Source of the DNA: Acidobacteriota bacterium
GTDB lineage: Bacteria; Acidobacteriota; Terriglobia; UBA7540
Length of the DNA stretch: 64,000 bases
Reading direction: 5' to 3'
NCBI GenBank assembly: GCA_902812415.1
Contig: CADDZJ010000003.1
Span: forward strand, 1 to 64,000
Under the pieces are notes generated by a model. It worked only from the letters and a program-made list of their open reading frames with translations, was not told the DNA's origin and searched no databases. Below are positions 16,732 to 25,806 of this stretch, one piece after another. The translations under genes and the position numbers were made by a program. Position 1 is the stretch's first letter. Every line of letters starts with the position of its first letter.

Positions 16732-17490
16732 CTATTTGAGCGTCTCGGCCAGGAATGCGACGGTTCGATTCCACGCATCCCGGGCGGCCTGAGGACGGTA
16801 ACCCGCTTTGTTATTGGGGTTTTCAAAAGCGTGTCCCGCGCCGGAATAGATTTTCACGTTCACCTTTTTATGCGCACTCACCATAGCTTTCTCAAAATTG
16901 CTGACAGCGGTGGGAGGAATGCCTCGGTCTTCGGCGCCGAAATTCCCTAACACAGGAGCCTGGATTCTGTTGATATCCTCCGGGTCAGTCGGCAAAGCGC
17001 CATAATTTACAACACAAGCGGCAAGTTTCGGCTCGTGGATAGCAAGCTCCATCGAGTATCCGCCTCCCATACACCAGCCAATTGACCCGATTTTATTGGA
17101 GTCCACATCGGGTCTCGAAGCCAGATAGTGGAAAGCCGCTTCCAGATCACGCAGGGCGCGGTCGTGCGGCAGGCCGCGCGCAAGTTGGTGAGCCACGGAG
17201 GGGTCAGAGGTCGCCTCGCCGCGGTAAAGATCCACGGCCAGGGCCGCATAGCCTTGCTCTCCCAATTTTTCCGCCTGCTCTTTCACCCAATCATTCAATC
17301 CCCACCACTCGTGAATCACAACTAATGCGGGATGCTTGCCACTTCCTGCAGGCGTAACCAGAAAACCGCTTACAACCTCGCTGCCGCTTCGGTAATGCAC
17401 GGTTCTGGTGTTGACCCGCTCCTTTGCCAGGGCGCATGAACCGCCTAAAATCATAAGCAGAGAAATGAACCCAATAACTCGATGTTTCAT
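16732..17490 (-). CDS. Secreted dienelactone-hydrolase-family protein
   Basis: A 252-residue alpha/beta hydrolase with a Sec signal peptide (KHRVIGFISLLMILGGSCALA). The catalytic triad of the dienelactone hydrolase family is visible: Cys140 in IGSIGWCMGGGYS, Asp188 in NFGAEDRGIPP and His220 in SGAGHAFENP. HEWWGLNDWVKEQAEKL is the family's oxyanion/lid region. I chose the ATG at 17490, with GGGGA eight bases upstream; an in-frame start 13 codons earlier would place a polar extension before the signal peptide. A periplasmic hydrolase acting on esters or lactones is likely; the real substrate is unknown. It is convergent with the dehydrogenase on its left and divergent from yggX on its right. 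Confidence 0.85.
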   Translation of the reverse strand: MKHRVIGFISLLMILGGSCALAKERVNTRTVHYRSGSEVVSGFLVTPAGSGKHPALVVIHEWWGLNDWVKEQAEKLGEQGYAALAVDLYRGEATSDPSVAHQLARGLPHDRALRDLEAAFHYLASRPDVDSNKIGSIGWCMGGGYSMELAIHEPKLAACVVNYGALPTDPEDINRIQAPVLGNFGAEDRGIPPTAVSNFEKAMVSAHKKVNVKIYSGAGHAFENPNNKAGYRPQAARDAWNRTVAFLAETLK

Positions 17491-17841
17491 ATGCACATTC
17501 CCCAAGAGGCTTCGACCGTAGAACGCCAAACCCCATCATTTTGCGCCAATTCACTCTGTAGTCCTATACTTTTCAAACTGATGATTGGCGCGAGCATACC
17601 GTGAATGACCATTAACCGAGTTTTGCTGCAAAAGCAATCGATTCGCGAATGAACGCCTGCATGATAACTTTTATGAGTATAATGGCATTTAAGAATTGAA
17701 TTCCTCGTTGGGTGCAGCATCCTGGGGGATTGAGTCAAAAGCCGCCCAGGCAAAGCAGGCGCAATTTATCATAAATTCGCCATCGGAGTTTTCTAGAGCA
17801 CCGATGTATTCTTGGACCTCGAGCGAAGGTGGAGGAATTGC
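17491..17841. other. Intergenic region between divergent hydrolase and yggX
   Basis: A 351-bp gap. TATAAT occurs at 17678-17683 on the plus strand, about 160 bases before yggX, but no convincing -35 precedes it. GGAGGA at 17829-17834 is the yggX ribosome-binding site. I see no repeat, RNA gene or protein family in the rest. Confidence 0.4.
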
Positions 17842-18123
17842 ATGGCACAGCGAATGGTGAAATGTGTAAAGTTTCAGAAAGAACTTCCGGGGCTTGAAGA
17901 ACCCCCCTGGGCCGGAGAGCTTGGACAAAGAATCTATGACAACGTCTCCGAGCAAGCTTGGGAGCTCTGGCTGGAACATTTGAAAATGATTCTTAACGAA
18001 TTTCGGCTGAATCCCGCCACCCGAGAGGCCCAGGAAATCATCGCCAAACAGATGGAAGACTTCTTTTTTGGCGAAGGCGCCGCTCTCCCCCCCGGCTACG
18101 TTCCGCCGCAAAAGAAAGCCTGA
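17842..18123 (+). CDS. yggX: Probable Fe(2+)-trafficking protein YggX
   Basis: A 93-residue cytoplasmic protein of the YggX family, implicated in iron handling and protection of Fe-S enzymes against oxidative damage. It has [18 protein letters not shown] with the conserved Cys near the N-terminus, then [27 protein letters not shown]-like [15 protein letters not shown] and [11 protein letters not shown], ending in the usual PPGYVPP. The start at 17842 has GGAGGA seven bases upstream and gives the family's normal length of about 90 residues; a start ten codons earlier has no such site. It is a single gene, convergent with the SGNH hydrolase. Confidence 0.9.
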   Translation: MAQRMVKCVKFQKELPGLEEPPWAGELGQRIYDNVSEQAWELWLEHLKMILNEFRLNPATREAQEIIAKQMEDFFFGEGAALPPGYVPPQKKA

Positions 18124-18149
18124 TCTGCCGAATAACAGTTTTTGCCCGG

Positions 18150-19427
18150 CTACTCGGGGAGCAACTCATACCGATGAGGTTTGGGCTGCGCTGCCGTGCG
18201 TTGCTGCGCAATCAGCTTCTGCTGCAATTTGTCCATATCTCTTTCGGTCTGCTGGATCCCAGGGAAACTTTCGCCCGTTAAAGGAACTTCGATATCTCGC
18301 CAGCGGTCAAAATGCAGCCGATTGTGCTCCTCTGTGAGCTTATGGACAAGCTCAGCTTGCTGCAACATAGGCGTTTCGAGCACAGCCAGGTTGATTCCCC
18401 GCGCCAACTGGTTGGCGGTGAAGTCGCCGACGCTTTCACCATCAATTTTCAAGGTGTATTTTGAGCTGCCAAGCCCGCTTACTCGCAACGTCTCCTGGTC
18501 GAGCGCCTGAATAAAATCAGAGCTGCGAAGGGCAAGCGAAACAAGCGGGTCTTTCAAGTTGATCGGCAACGGAAGACCGTCATCTCTCTGTGTCCAGGCC
18601 AGAGTGCGGCCTGTTTTAAGGCCTGTCACACGAGTTTTCTCGGCTCGGCTCACACGCGATTGGGCTGCGTCAATTTCAACTGCGGTCACCACCGCCGGAG
18701 CATTCCAACTCTTCAGTAAGGCTTCCGCCATCCAGAGATGACCGGCTGGAGACGGATGAATGCGATCCGGAACGATCTTCGAGGCGAGTTTGGGATCAAG
18801 CCGGTTGGCTCTTTCAAGATCCGCCACAAAAGGCGCATTCATATTGGAAAGCGTCAGATTTAAACGATGCGCAAGGTCAGCTACGAATTTGCCATATTGG
18901 ATCAGCACCCCGTTGTAGCCTCCCGCAAAGTTCGGAGGCCGTGTGACATCGTCGTAGGGCGATGGCTCAATCACCGTGATGCGAACCCCGGGCAACCGAT
19001 TTTTCAAACTCTGGATGATGTGCTCGTAGCCTGCGCTGTAAGTGTGGAAGACTGACTCTTCAAATGGACGATATTCGCCATCATTCATACCCAGCATGAT
19101 GGTGACGACCGTTGGCTTGTACGGAAACACATCGCGGTTCAGGCGCAGGTCAATGGGACCACCCGCGCCGCCGGTCACCCGGTCCCCTCCCCAGCCGGAA
19201 TTCACAAAACTGACTTTGAGCGTCGGAAAACGCGTGAGGGTGTAGTCCTCCACATCCAACGTGTAATACTGCTGCTGGGTAATGCTATCCCCATAGAAAA
19301 CCACCCGGTCGCCAGACTTCAGGTAATAGGAATTTTCGGCCTGCGTCGCAGACGCCTGGATTCCACTTAAAACAAGCAGACTGAAGATGAAGATCCACAA
19401 GGTCTTTTTAAGATAGAACTGTGCCAT
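18150..19427 (-). CDS. Secreted SGNH/GDSL-family esterase
   Basis: A 425-residue secreted hydrolase. Residues 1-30 are a signal peptide (LWIFIFSLLVLSGIQASA). The SGNH blocks are all present: block I VVFYGDSIT with nucleophile Ser48, block II SGWGGDRV with Gly80, block III TIMLGMNDG with Asn115 and block V DRIHPSPAGH with Asp221 and His224. The last 170 residues have no clear family but look like an accessory beta-rich region. It lies 82 bp downstream of the GH3 gene on the same strand, so it may remove acetyl or other ester groups from the same polysaccharide. AGGAGAA precedes the ATG. Confidence 0.85.
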   Translation of the reverse strand: MAQFYLKKTLWIFIFSLLVLSGIQASATQAENSYYLKSGDRVVFYGDSITQQQYYTLDVEDYTLTRFPTLKVSFVNSGWGGDRVTGGAGGPIDLRLNRDVFPYKPTVVTIMLGMNDGEYRPFEESVFHTYSAGYEHIIQSLKNRLPGVRITVIEPSPYDDVTRPPNFAGGYNGVLIQYGKFVADLAHRLNLTLSNMNAPFVADLERANRLDPKLASKIVPDRIHPSPAGHLWMAEALLKSWNAPAVVTAVEIDAAQSRVSRAEKTRVTGLKTGRTLAWTQRDDGLPLPINLKDPLVSLALRSSDFIQALDQETLRVSGLGSSKYTLKIDGESVGDFTANQLARGINLAVLETPMLQQAELVHKLTEEHNRLHFDRWRDIEVPLTGESFPGIQQTERDMDKLQQKLIAQQRTAAQPKPHRYELLPE

Positions 19428-19509
19428 AACTTCTCCTGAACCAGGTTATTCAGCCTTCACAAAGACGCATCGGGTGTTTTACGCCTAAAACAGGCGATAA
19501 CCACGCTCA

Positions 19510-22203
19510 TTACCGTGGCAAGGCTTTCTCGCCGACAATTCGGAATTTCGCCTGGACGCCAGGGCCTTCGCCCGGCTGGCTGCCGCCAATAAAGACGGTG
19601 TAATTGCCGGGTCGAACCATATGATTTCCATGATCGGTCACCTGGCTTAAATCGCGCGGAGCAAGTCTGAAAGTAACACTCTGAGCATCACCGGCGGCAA
19701 GGCGGATGCGCTCGAACCCTTTCAGCGCGCGCAGGGGAGCGCCCGCTGCCGGCGGATACTCCAGATAAAGCTCCGCCACCTCGCTTCCTGCAATTCTGGA
19801 GGTGTTGCGAACCGTCACCTCTGCGGTCAACGGCTGTCCGGCCTGAATCTCTTCCGATGACAACTTCAGATTGCTGAATGCAAAGTGCGAATAACTGAGA
19901 CCATAGCCGAAACCGTAAAGAGGCTTGCCATGAAAGTAGCGATAGGTGCGGTTCTGCATCGAATAATCCGAAAAGGGCGGAAGCTGGCTGAGCGAAGCGT
20001 AGAAGGTAACAGGCAGTCGGCCACCTGGATTGTTCAGCCCGGCCAGCGTCTCCGCAATCGCCGCGCCTCCTTCTTCACCCGGATACCAGGCTTCCAGAAT
20101 GGCGGCAGCATGTTGTTGCGCCCAATTCACCGCCAACGCGCTGCCGCTCATCAGGACAACGACTAAAGGCTTGCCTGTGGCAACAAGTGCGTGGAGTAAT
20201 TCCTGCTGCACTTCAGGCAAATCGATACTCGTGCGGTCGCCCCCGCTGAAGCCTTCCACATGAATCGGCATCTCCTCGCCCTCAAGATGCGGTGAGAGCC
20301 CAACGAACGCCACCACTACGTCCGCCTGCCGCGCAAGCTTCACAGCCTTTTTGCGCAGAATATCGATAGGAGGCTGCCACTCCAAAGTGAGGCCTGCTCC
20401 AAAGAGCGGCCCGCGATGCGCATATTCCAGGCGGAATGCATGAGGCTGCGAATCAGCGAAATGCGCGTGATAGACAGGCAATTTTGGACGGTGATTGTAG
20501 GTGCTGGCGTCGATCACCAGCTTGCCATCGAGAAAGACGCGAAAGGTCTCGTGATCTCCACAAGGGTAGCAGCCCGGTTCACGAAGGCTGAAAGTGTAGT
20601 CTCCGGGTCCGGGCGGCGTCAGCGTTCCGCTCCACCTTACTGAAAATGACCGCATGGGAATGCCCGGAGCGGGAGAGGCCGCATCCCAGTCGAATTGAAT
20701 TTGCGGGTCTCTGCGAACGAGGGCAGGTTTGCCCGAAAAATTAGAATTTGCGAAGTACTCAGCTTTAAGCCCTGAAACTGAAGGGGAATCCGAGGTATGG
20801 AAAACGGTGCGAGGCGCCGGCAGCGGAAGTTCCGGCACGTAGGGCGACCCCTGCGCGTAGAGAATACGCGCCTTGCCGGCAAACTGCCGCACCATTCCCT
20901 CAATGGGCAGAATGGGATGAGATGGCGCGCCATGATAGTTGCCTTCAATGGCCGCCAGCGATTCGGCGTTGGGGCCAACCACCGCAATCGTCTTGATGTT
21001 TGACTTCAAAGGCAAAATGCCATCGTTTTTCAGCAGCACGATGGATTCGCGGGCCACCCGAAGCGCAAGTTGCCGGTGCGCAGGCGAGTCAACTTCAGAC
21101 ATGGGGATGCGGTTGAAGGGAACCGCTTCAGGCGGGTCAAACATGCCGAGGCGCATACGCGCTGTGAAAAGGCGCTTCACCGCCGTATCAATCACACTTT
21201 CCTTCACCAGACCTTCCTGCACGGCTTTCACCAGCGTGACGTATTCATCGCCGCACGTGGTATCCGTCCCCACGCTTACCGCCATTGCTGAAGCGTGCTC
21301 AAGGTCGGGCGCAGCGTGATGTCCCCTGAAAATATCCTCCACGGCGCCGCAGTCTGAAGTGACGTAGCCTAAAAAATGCCAGGCTCGGCGCAGCGTGTCT
21401 TGAAGAAGATAGTCGTTCGCGCAGGCCGGCGCGCCGTCAACCGAAGTGTAAGCGCACATCACCGAGTCCGCATGGCCCCGAACCACGGTGGCGCGAAACG
21501 CCGGCAGGTAAGTATCCTCCAGATCATGCGGCGAGACGTTAATGTTCATGCTGTGACGCGCAGGCTCCGGTCCGCTATAGACCGCGTAATGTTTGGGCGT
21601 GGCAACCACCTCCAGATATTTCGGGTTGTCGCCCTGGAGACCGGTGACAAAGGCCACGCCAAGCTTGCCGGTCAGGAACGGGTCCTCGCCGTAAGTTTCC
21701 TGCCCGCGCCCCCAGCGCGGGTCGCGCACCAGGTTGATGTTGGGCGACCAGAAAGTGAGTCCGAAATAGATGCTGTGGTTGCCCTCGCGTTGCGCCTGAT
21801 TATACTTGGCTCGCGCCTCAGTTGAAATCACCCGCGCTTCCTGGTAAATCAGCGGCGCATCCCAGGTGGCTGCCATTCCGATGGCCTGGGGAAACACCGT
21901 GGCATAGCCGGATCGCGCAACCCCATGCAGTCCCTCGTTCCACCAGTCATATGCGGGAATTCCCAGCCTCGGGATCGCCGGAGCCGTATGCTGCATTTGC
22001 AGGACTTTTTCCTGAAGCGTCATCCGCGCAACCAGATCATCTACGCGCTGCTCAATGGGCAACGATGGATTCTGATAGGCAGGCTCCGTCTTGCTGGAAT
22101 TCCTCTGCGCTTCCAGACCCCGAATGCCTGTGCCCCCAATAACGATCACGATGAGAAAGCGAACGAGCGACTTACTGATGAATCTGCGTAATCCTTCCCT
22201 CAT
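19510..22203 (-). CDS. Secreted glycoside hydrolase family 3 with PA14 domain (beta-xylosidase/glucosidase type)
   Basis: An 897-residue GH3 enzyme. After a signal peptide (SLVRFLIVIVIGG, residues 12-30) comes the (beta/alpha)8 domain with YDWWNEGLHGVARSG, DPRWGRGQETYGEDP and KHYAVYSG. The nucleophile Asp284 is in GYVTSDCGAVEDI, a form typical of the xylosidase-like GH3 branch. A PA14 domain (LKAEYFANSNFSG ... FRVFLDGKLVID) is inserted in the second alpha/beta domain. The acid/base region follows (FVGLSPHLEGEE), and a C-terminal fibronectin-III-like domain ends the protein. I chose the ATG at 22203; a start 31 codons upstream only adds a polar stretch. Likely role: release of beta-linked xylose or glucose from plant polysaccharide in the periplasm or outside. 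Confidence 0.9.
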   Translation of the reverse strand: MREGLRRFISKSLVRFLIVIVIGGTGIRGLEAQRNSSKTEPAYQNPSLPIEQRVDDLVARMTLQEKVLQMQHTAPAIPRLGIPAYDWWNEGLHGVARSGYATVFPQAIGMAATWDAPLIYQEARVISTEARAKYNQAQREGNHSIYFGLTFWSPNINLVRDPRWGRGQETYGEDPFLTGKLGVAFVTGLQGDNPKYLEVVATPKHYAVYSGPEPARHSMNINVSPHDLEDTYLPAFRATVVRGHADSVMCAYTSVDGAPACANDYLLQDTLRRAWHFLGYVTSDCGAVEDIFRGHHAAPDLEHASAMAVSVGTDTTCGDEYVTLVKAVQEGLVKESVIDTAVKRLFTARMRLGMFDPPEAVPFNRIPMSEVDSPAHRQLALRVARESIVLLKNDGILPLKSNIKTIAVVGPNAESLAAIEGNYHGAPSHPILPIEGMVRQFAGKARILYAQGSPYVPELPLPAPRTVFHTSDSPSVSGLKAEYFANSNFSGKPALVRRDPQIQFDWDAASPAPGIPMRSFSVRWSGTLTPPGPGDYTFSLREPGCYPCGDHETFRVFLDGKLVIDASTYNHRPKLPVYHAHFADSQPHAFRLEYAHRGPLFGAGLTLEWQPPIDILRKKAVKLARQADVVVAFVGLSPHLEGEEMPIHVEGFSGGDRTSIDLPEVQQELLHALVATGKPLVVVLMSGSALAVNWAQQHAAAILEAWYPGEEGGAAIAETLAGLNNPGGRLPVTFYASLSQLPPFSDYSMQNRTYRYFHGKPLYGFGYGLSYSHFAFSNLKLSSEEIQAGQPLTAEVTVRNTSRIAGSEVAELYLEYPPAAGAPLRALKGFERIRLAAGDAQSVTFRLAPRDLSQVTDHGNHMVRPGNYTVFIGGSQPGEGPGVQAKFRIVGEKALPR

Positions 22204-22500
22204 TCCATCCCCCAATAGATGTGTGCGGCTTCCGCGCCGCTCAGTCGCCGTACTGATGATCAAGCCAGTCCTGTCGAGCAGAAGGCCGCCACGCATTTTT
22301 CAGCAGCCCACGCCCGAGCGGTGAGCCAAGCAGTATACAACCGCCAGGAGATTTTGTGAGGGTGAGTTCTGGAAAATTTCCCTAAAGGGGGCGAGTTGGG
22401 TTGATAAGCCTTTGCGCTCCAAGGGTCGGCGGGAACAGAACGTTGCCGCCGTCAGCGCCGCCTGTCAAAAGGCAGCGCTGCGGGGCATCTTCACCAGTCG
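22204..22500. other. Intergenic region upstream of the GH3 gene
   Basis: About 300 bp between the GH3 start and the 110-bp repeat. It must contain the GH3 promoter, but I could not find a -35/-10 pair that stands out. No ORF with family resemblance and no RNA gene recognised. Confidence 0.35.
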
Positions 22501-22610
22501 CGTGTCACTAACGCTTCTGGACCATGTGTGGTCATGGCCAGGATAGCCATGCCACAACCGTGGCACGGGCGTCCAGCCCGTGGGTTCAGTCCAGGTATTT
22601 ACGTGACATA
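22501..22610 (+). repeat. 110-bp dispersed repeat, copy 1
   Basis: This segment matches 37307-37416 over its full 110 bases with only scattered differences and no gap. The ends are TGTCAC and GTGACA, a 6-base terminal inverted repeat. Inside are two small hairpins, CCAC-AACC-GTGG and ACGGGC-GTCCA-GCCCGT. It sits 10 bp downstream of the DUF362 stop codon and could also act as a transcript end for that gene. Confidence 0.85.
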
Positions 22611-22620
22611 GGATTAGCGG

Positions 22621-23775
22621 CTAAACGTTGCGGAAACTGATGCGGGCCCTGGAAACAGGCACGCCAATGACTTCGATTTTATTCAAATCCCGCGTTCCCA
22701 GGCCGAGTTGCTCCGCGAGCTTCAACGTACTGTCACATTTTTCGAAAGGAGCGGTTCCGTGGTCGGCCATCGGATCAAAGCCCATCAGCGCGGTCGCCAC
22801 CGCATCGGTCGTTACACAATTCGTGCCGGCAACCAATACGCCCGCATGCACAGGCCGACAACGTCTGATCCAAGGCCCTTCCCCGCCCGCCACGGTTGAG
22901 ATGCCATCGATCACGGCCAGGTGGATGGGGCGCGCCGCGGCGAGGTCAGCCGTCACCCGAGGCACACGATATCCCGGAGACCTCGGCGAGGCAGGATTAT
23001 TTTCAGGCAACGAAGTTTTGGAAGGCTGGCGGCTGCCATCGTGGAGCATGGCGCGGGCGCCTTTCACCACCGTCGAAGGCTCGTCGATGCCCGCGCCTTC
23101 TCCGTAAATCGTGCAGGGGGGAATGCCAAACGAATTCTTCATGGAAAGCGTCACGCCGGCCGTGGCGTGTTCTTTTAACTTGGCAAGGGAAACGTAGACA
23201 TCACAATCGGTATACGAGTGGTTGACGTCATAAGCCTTAAACATCATGCCGCCGCCCGGAACCCAAAGGCGCTTGTATTTGCCAAAAGGTCCCGCGTAGT
23301 TCGTGTCTTCAAACTCCACATTCGGGGCGGCGCTTGTAAAGTCGCTTGGGTTCCAGCCAGCCTCTCTCATGAAGCCTTCGAGAGAATGTGATGGGCTTAA
23401 AGTGCTTTCCAGAAGTCGAATACGGCGCGCTCCCGCGCGGTCAAGCAGACTGATCGTGGCGCCGATCACATCGGGATGAACCCAATGCGCAAGCCCGGGC
23501 GGTAATCCCCTCACGCGATCCGTCGCATACCCGGTCATGTTGAGCTTGACGGCGACCGTTTTCCCCTTCACCAGGCGGTCGAGGCCTCCCAGTTGATCAA
23601 ACATCGTCGCCAGCGTGGCGCGTACTTGCGGTCCATAGCCGGGACATTTTGCGACAGCGACCGGAGCGGTGGGCGGCGTAGTCGTGGAACGAAGAACAGG
23701 AGGGCACAGCCAGAGGCTGGCCGCTGCCGCGCCGAAACCCTCAATAAATTGACGGCGATTAATTTGGTTTTGCAT
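22621..23775 (-). CDS. Tat-exported DUF362 protein
   Basis: A 384-residue protein of the DUF362 family. NRRQFIEGFGAAAASLWL at residues 6-23 is a Tat signal peptide with the twin Arg followed by QF. The family pattern is visible in VKLNMTGYATDRVRG, YVSLAKLKEHATAGVTLSMKN and GAGIDEPSTVVKGARAMLHD, and the C-terminal part has GTNCVTTDAVATALMGFDP. Family members are often annotated as possible iron-sulphur or metal proteins, but no reaction is established, so I give none. The ferredoxin-like Cys clusters found in some members are absent. It is a single gene on the same strand as glpX. Confidence 0.8.
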   Translation of the reverse strand: MQNQINRRQFIEGFGAAAASLWLCPPVLRSTTTPPTAPVAVAKCPGYGPQVRATLATMFDQLGGLDRLVKGKTVAVKLNMTGYATDRVRGLPPGLAHWVHPDVIGATISLLDRAGARRIRLLESTLSPSHSLEGFMREAGWNPSDFTSAAPNVEFEDTNYAGPFGKYKRLWVPGGGMMFKAYDVNHSYTDCDVYVSLAKLKEHATAGVTLSMKNSFGIPPCTIYGEGAGIDEPSTVVKGARAMLHDGSRQPSKTSLPENNPASPRSPGYRVPRVTADLAAARPIHLAVIDGISTVAGGEGPWIRRCRPVHAGVLVAGTNCVTTDAVATALMGFDPMADHGTAPFEKCDSTLKLAEQLGLGTRDLNKIEVIGVPVSRARISFRNV

Positions 23776-23920
23776 CGCGGGCTCCTCTTTCGAGATCTGG
23801 GATACTGACTCTGTGGTTTCGATGGTAAGCCATACTTACCCGGGTTGCAACTGAATTGCAGTCTGATCAACCCTTGGCTGTCCTGGGAATGACAAGACTT
23901 CAATCCCTCTCAGCAACCCG

Positions 23921-24904
23921 CTAAAACAGGCGGACTTTGGCATCGGGTCTCTTGGACACACGGATCGAGTCGATAAAGCGAACGGATCTCGTACTGAGCG
24001 TCATCACCATCGATTGGGTCCGGACGCCGTCGCCAAAAAACCGCACGCCCTTTAACAAGCTTCCATCGGTCACTCCGCAGGCCGCGAAGATAATCTCTTT
24101 TCCCGGAGCCAGGTCATGGGTGTTGTAAATCCGTTTTAGATCGTGAATGCCCATGCCCTTGATTCGCTCGGCTTGTTTCTCATCTTTGACCACCAGCCGA
24201 GCCAGAATTTCTCCATTGAGGCAACGCAGGGCGGCAGCCGTCAACACGCCCTCCGGAGCGCCTCCAATGCCCATCACGGCGTGAACGCCAGTGCCCACCA
24301 CCGCAGCCGCAATTCCGGCAGAAAGGTCGCCATCGGAAATCAGGCGGATTCTCGCTCCCGTCTCTCGGATCTCGGCGATCAGCTTTTCATGGCGGGGGCG
24401 ATCGAGCACGACCACCACCAGATCCTCCACCCGGCGATCGAGCCGCCGGGCGATCGCCCTCAGGTTGTCTTTCACCGGAGCGTCCAGATCGACCGCGCCA
24501 CGCGCCCCGGGTTCCACCACAATCTTTTCCATGTAACAGTCGGGCGCATGCAGCAGTCCGCCCTGCTCGGAAGCCGCCAGCACGGTAATGGCTCCCTGAA
24601 CCCCCATGGCGCAGAGATTCGTCCCTTCCAGGGGATCCACAGCAATGTCCACCTCGGGAACCGTCTCGCAGTATTCCTTTTTCAGGCCGACTCTTTCACC
24701 GATATAAAGCATCGGCGCCTGATCGCGTTCGCCTTCACCAATCACGACCGTTCCGGCTACAGGAACCGTATCCAGCACACGGCGCATAGCCTCCACAGCC
24801 GCCCGGTCTGATAATTCCCGATCACCCCGCCCCATCGTTCGGGCCGCTTCGATCGCCGCCTCTTCCACAACTCGCGCAAATTCGAGGGCTAGTTCAACTT
24901 CCAT
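23921..24904 (-). CDS. glpX: Class II fructose-1,6-bisphosphatase
   Basis: GlpX-type phosphatase converting fructose 1,6-bisphosphate to fructose 6-phosphate in gluconeogenesis (some homologues also act on sedoheptulose bisphosphate). The 327-residue length is normal. It shows [23 protein letters not shown], the metal-site residues of [18 protein letters not shown], the phosphatase motif [27 protein letters not shown] and [19 protein letters not shown]. All metal ligands I can name (Asp/Glu of GEGE and DPLEGT) are present. It is downstream of fliS on the same strand with a 214-bp gap, probably a separate unit. Confidence 0.93.
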   Translation of the reverse strand: MEVELALEFARVVEEAAIEAARTMGRGDRELSDRAAVEAMRRVLDTVPVAGTVVIGEGERDQAPMLYIGERVGLKKEYCETVPEVDIAVDPLEGTNLCAMGVQGAITVLAASEQGGLLHAPDCYMEKIVVEPGARGAVDLDAPVKDNLRAIARRLDRRVEDLVVVVLDRPRHEKLIAEIRETGARIRLISDGDLSAGIAAAVVGTGVHAVMGIGGAPEGVLTAAALRCLNGEILARLVVKDEKQAERIKGMGIHDLKRIYNTHDLAPGKEIIFAACGVTDGSLLKGVRFFGDGVRTQSMVMTLSTRSVRFIDSIRVSKRPDAKVRLF

Positions 24905-25118
24905 CGAGGCTCTCCTTCTCTCTCAGGATTTCTCACTCCCCGCCTATCCAGATTCAAATTCCAGGCGGGAGGATTCCAAATTGTTTACAGGGTACGCAAG
25001 GGATGGACTTCAGAGTAGGGCGCAATCTTCTTTTTTGCAACTATCGTTTGATGGCACGGAGGGCTGGAGGGGCGGAACGGAGGGTCTTCAATGCCGTTTT
25101 ATATCAAATAAGCCTAAA

Positions 25119-25589
25119 TCAGGCGCTCCAGCCGGTGCGGCTGGGAGGGCGCTCATTCGGAGCGTGAGGGGGATTTGTGGGAGAAAAGTTTTGGGCCGTT
25201 GGAGATGGCGGATTGGCGCTTGCGGGCGCTTCCACCTGCTGCCAGGCGTTTCGCACTTCAGTAAAATCTGCGGCAAGGGTGCGGAGAATTTCTGCGGAAA
25301 GAGTCGCGCTCGCTTGAACAATCTCGCGCTGCGCCAGGGCGTAGAAACGGTCGAGATAGAGCGCCGTTTCGCCGCCCTTCTCAAAGTCAATGATGGCCCG
25401 CAAATGGCTGATGAACATTGTCGCCCGATTCAGTTGATTGGTTTTCTCCTCGATATCACGGCGCTCGATCGCTCGCACCGTGGCGTAAAGCGAAGCGATG
25501 ATCTCGTCGTAGCAGCGGATCACCAGCGAGACGATGTTGGCTCCCTGCGAGGAGAGTTGTCGATAAGCCTGGACGACGTTTTGAGCCAT
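25119..25589 (-). CDS. fliS: Flagellin export chaperone FliS
   Basis: A 156-residue all-helical cytoplasmic chaperone that binds the flagellin C-terminus and prevents premature polymerisation. [31 protein letters not shown] matches the FliS opening (normally with PxxLvxmLYdgal), and [19 protein letters not shown] is the central conserved helix. The ATG at 25589 is chosen over a TTG four codons upstream. The last 35 residues are a Pro/Ala/Ser-rich tail beyond the normal length. It is the third gene of a fliC-fliD-fliS group, 217 bp after fliD. The gap contains AT-rich near-repeats (variants of AAATTTGAAATCTGAAATTT). Confidence 0.85.
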   Translation of the reverse strand: MAQNVVQAYRQLSSQGANIVSLVIRCYDEIIASLYATVRAIERRDIEEKTNQLNRATMFISHLRAIIDFEKGGETALYLDRFYALAQREIVQASATLSAEILRTLAADFTEVRNAWQQVEAPASANPPSPTAQNFSPTNPPHAPNERPPSRTGWSA

Positions 25590-25806
25590 AAACGATCTCA
25601 AATCTCAAATTTGAAATCTGAAATTTTGAATAATTTGAAATCAGCAGTGTTCGATTAAAACTCAACCAGTATCAGTTGCGTAGCAAGATTGGCGTCTTCA
25701 GCTTCCAGACCACTGCTTGCGTGGGATGACAGCGAAGAGATCTTGCAAGTCAAAGACTTACTGGCGCAATTCTTTTTCAGCGCCACAAACTGTCGTCTCA
25801 CAGCCT

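Noticed and set aside
17689-18111. 140-codon minus-strand frame opposite yggX
   Set aside because: Fully antisense to yggX, which has clear family motifs; no resemblance of its own.
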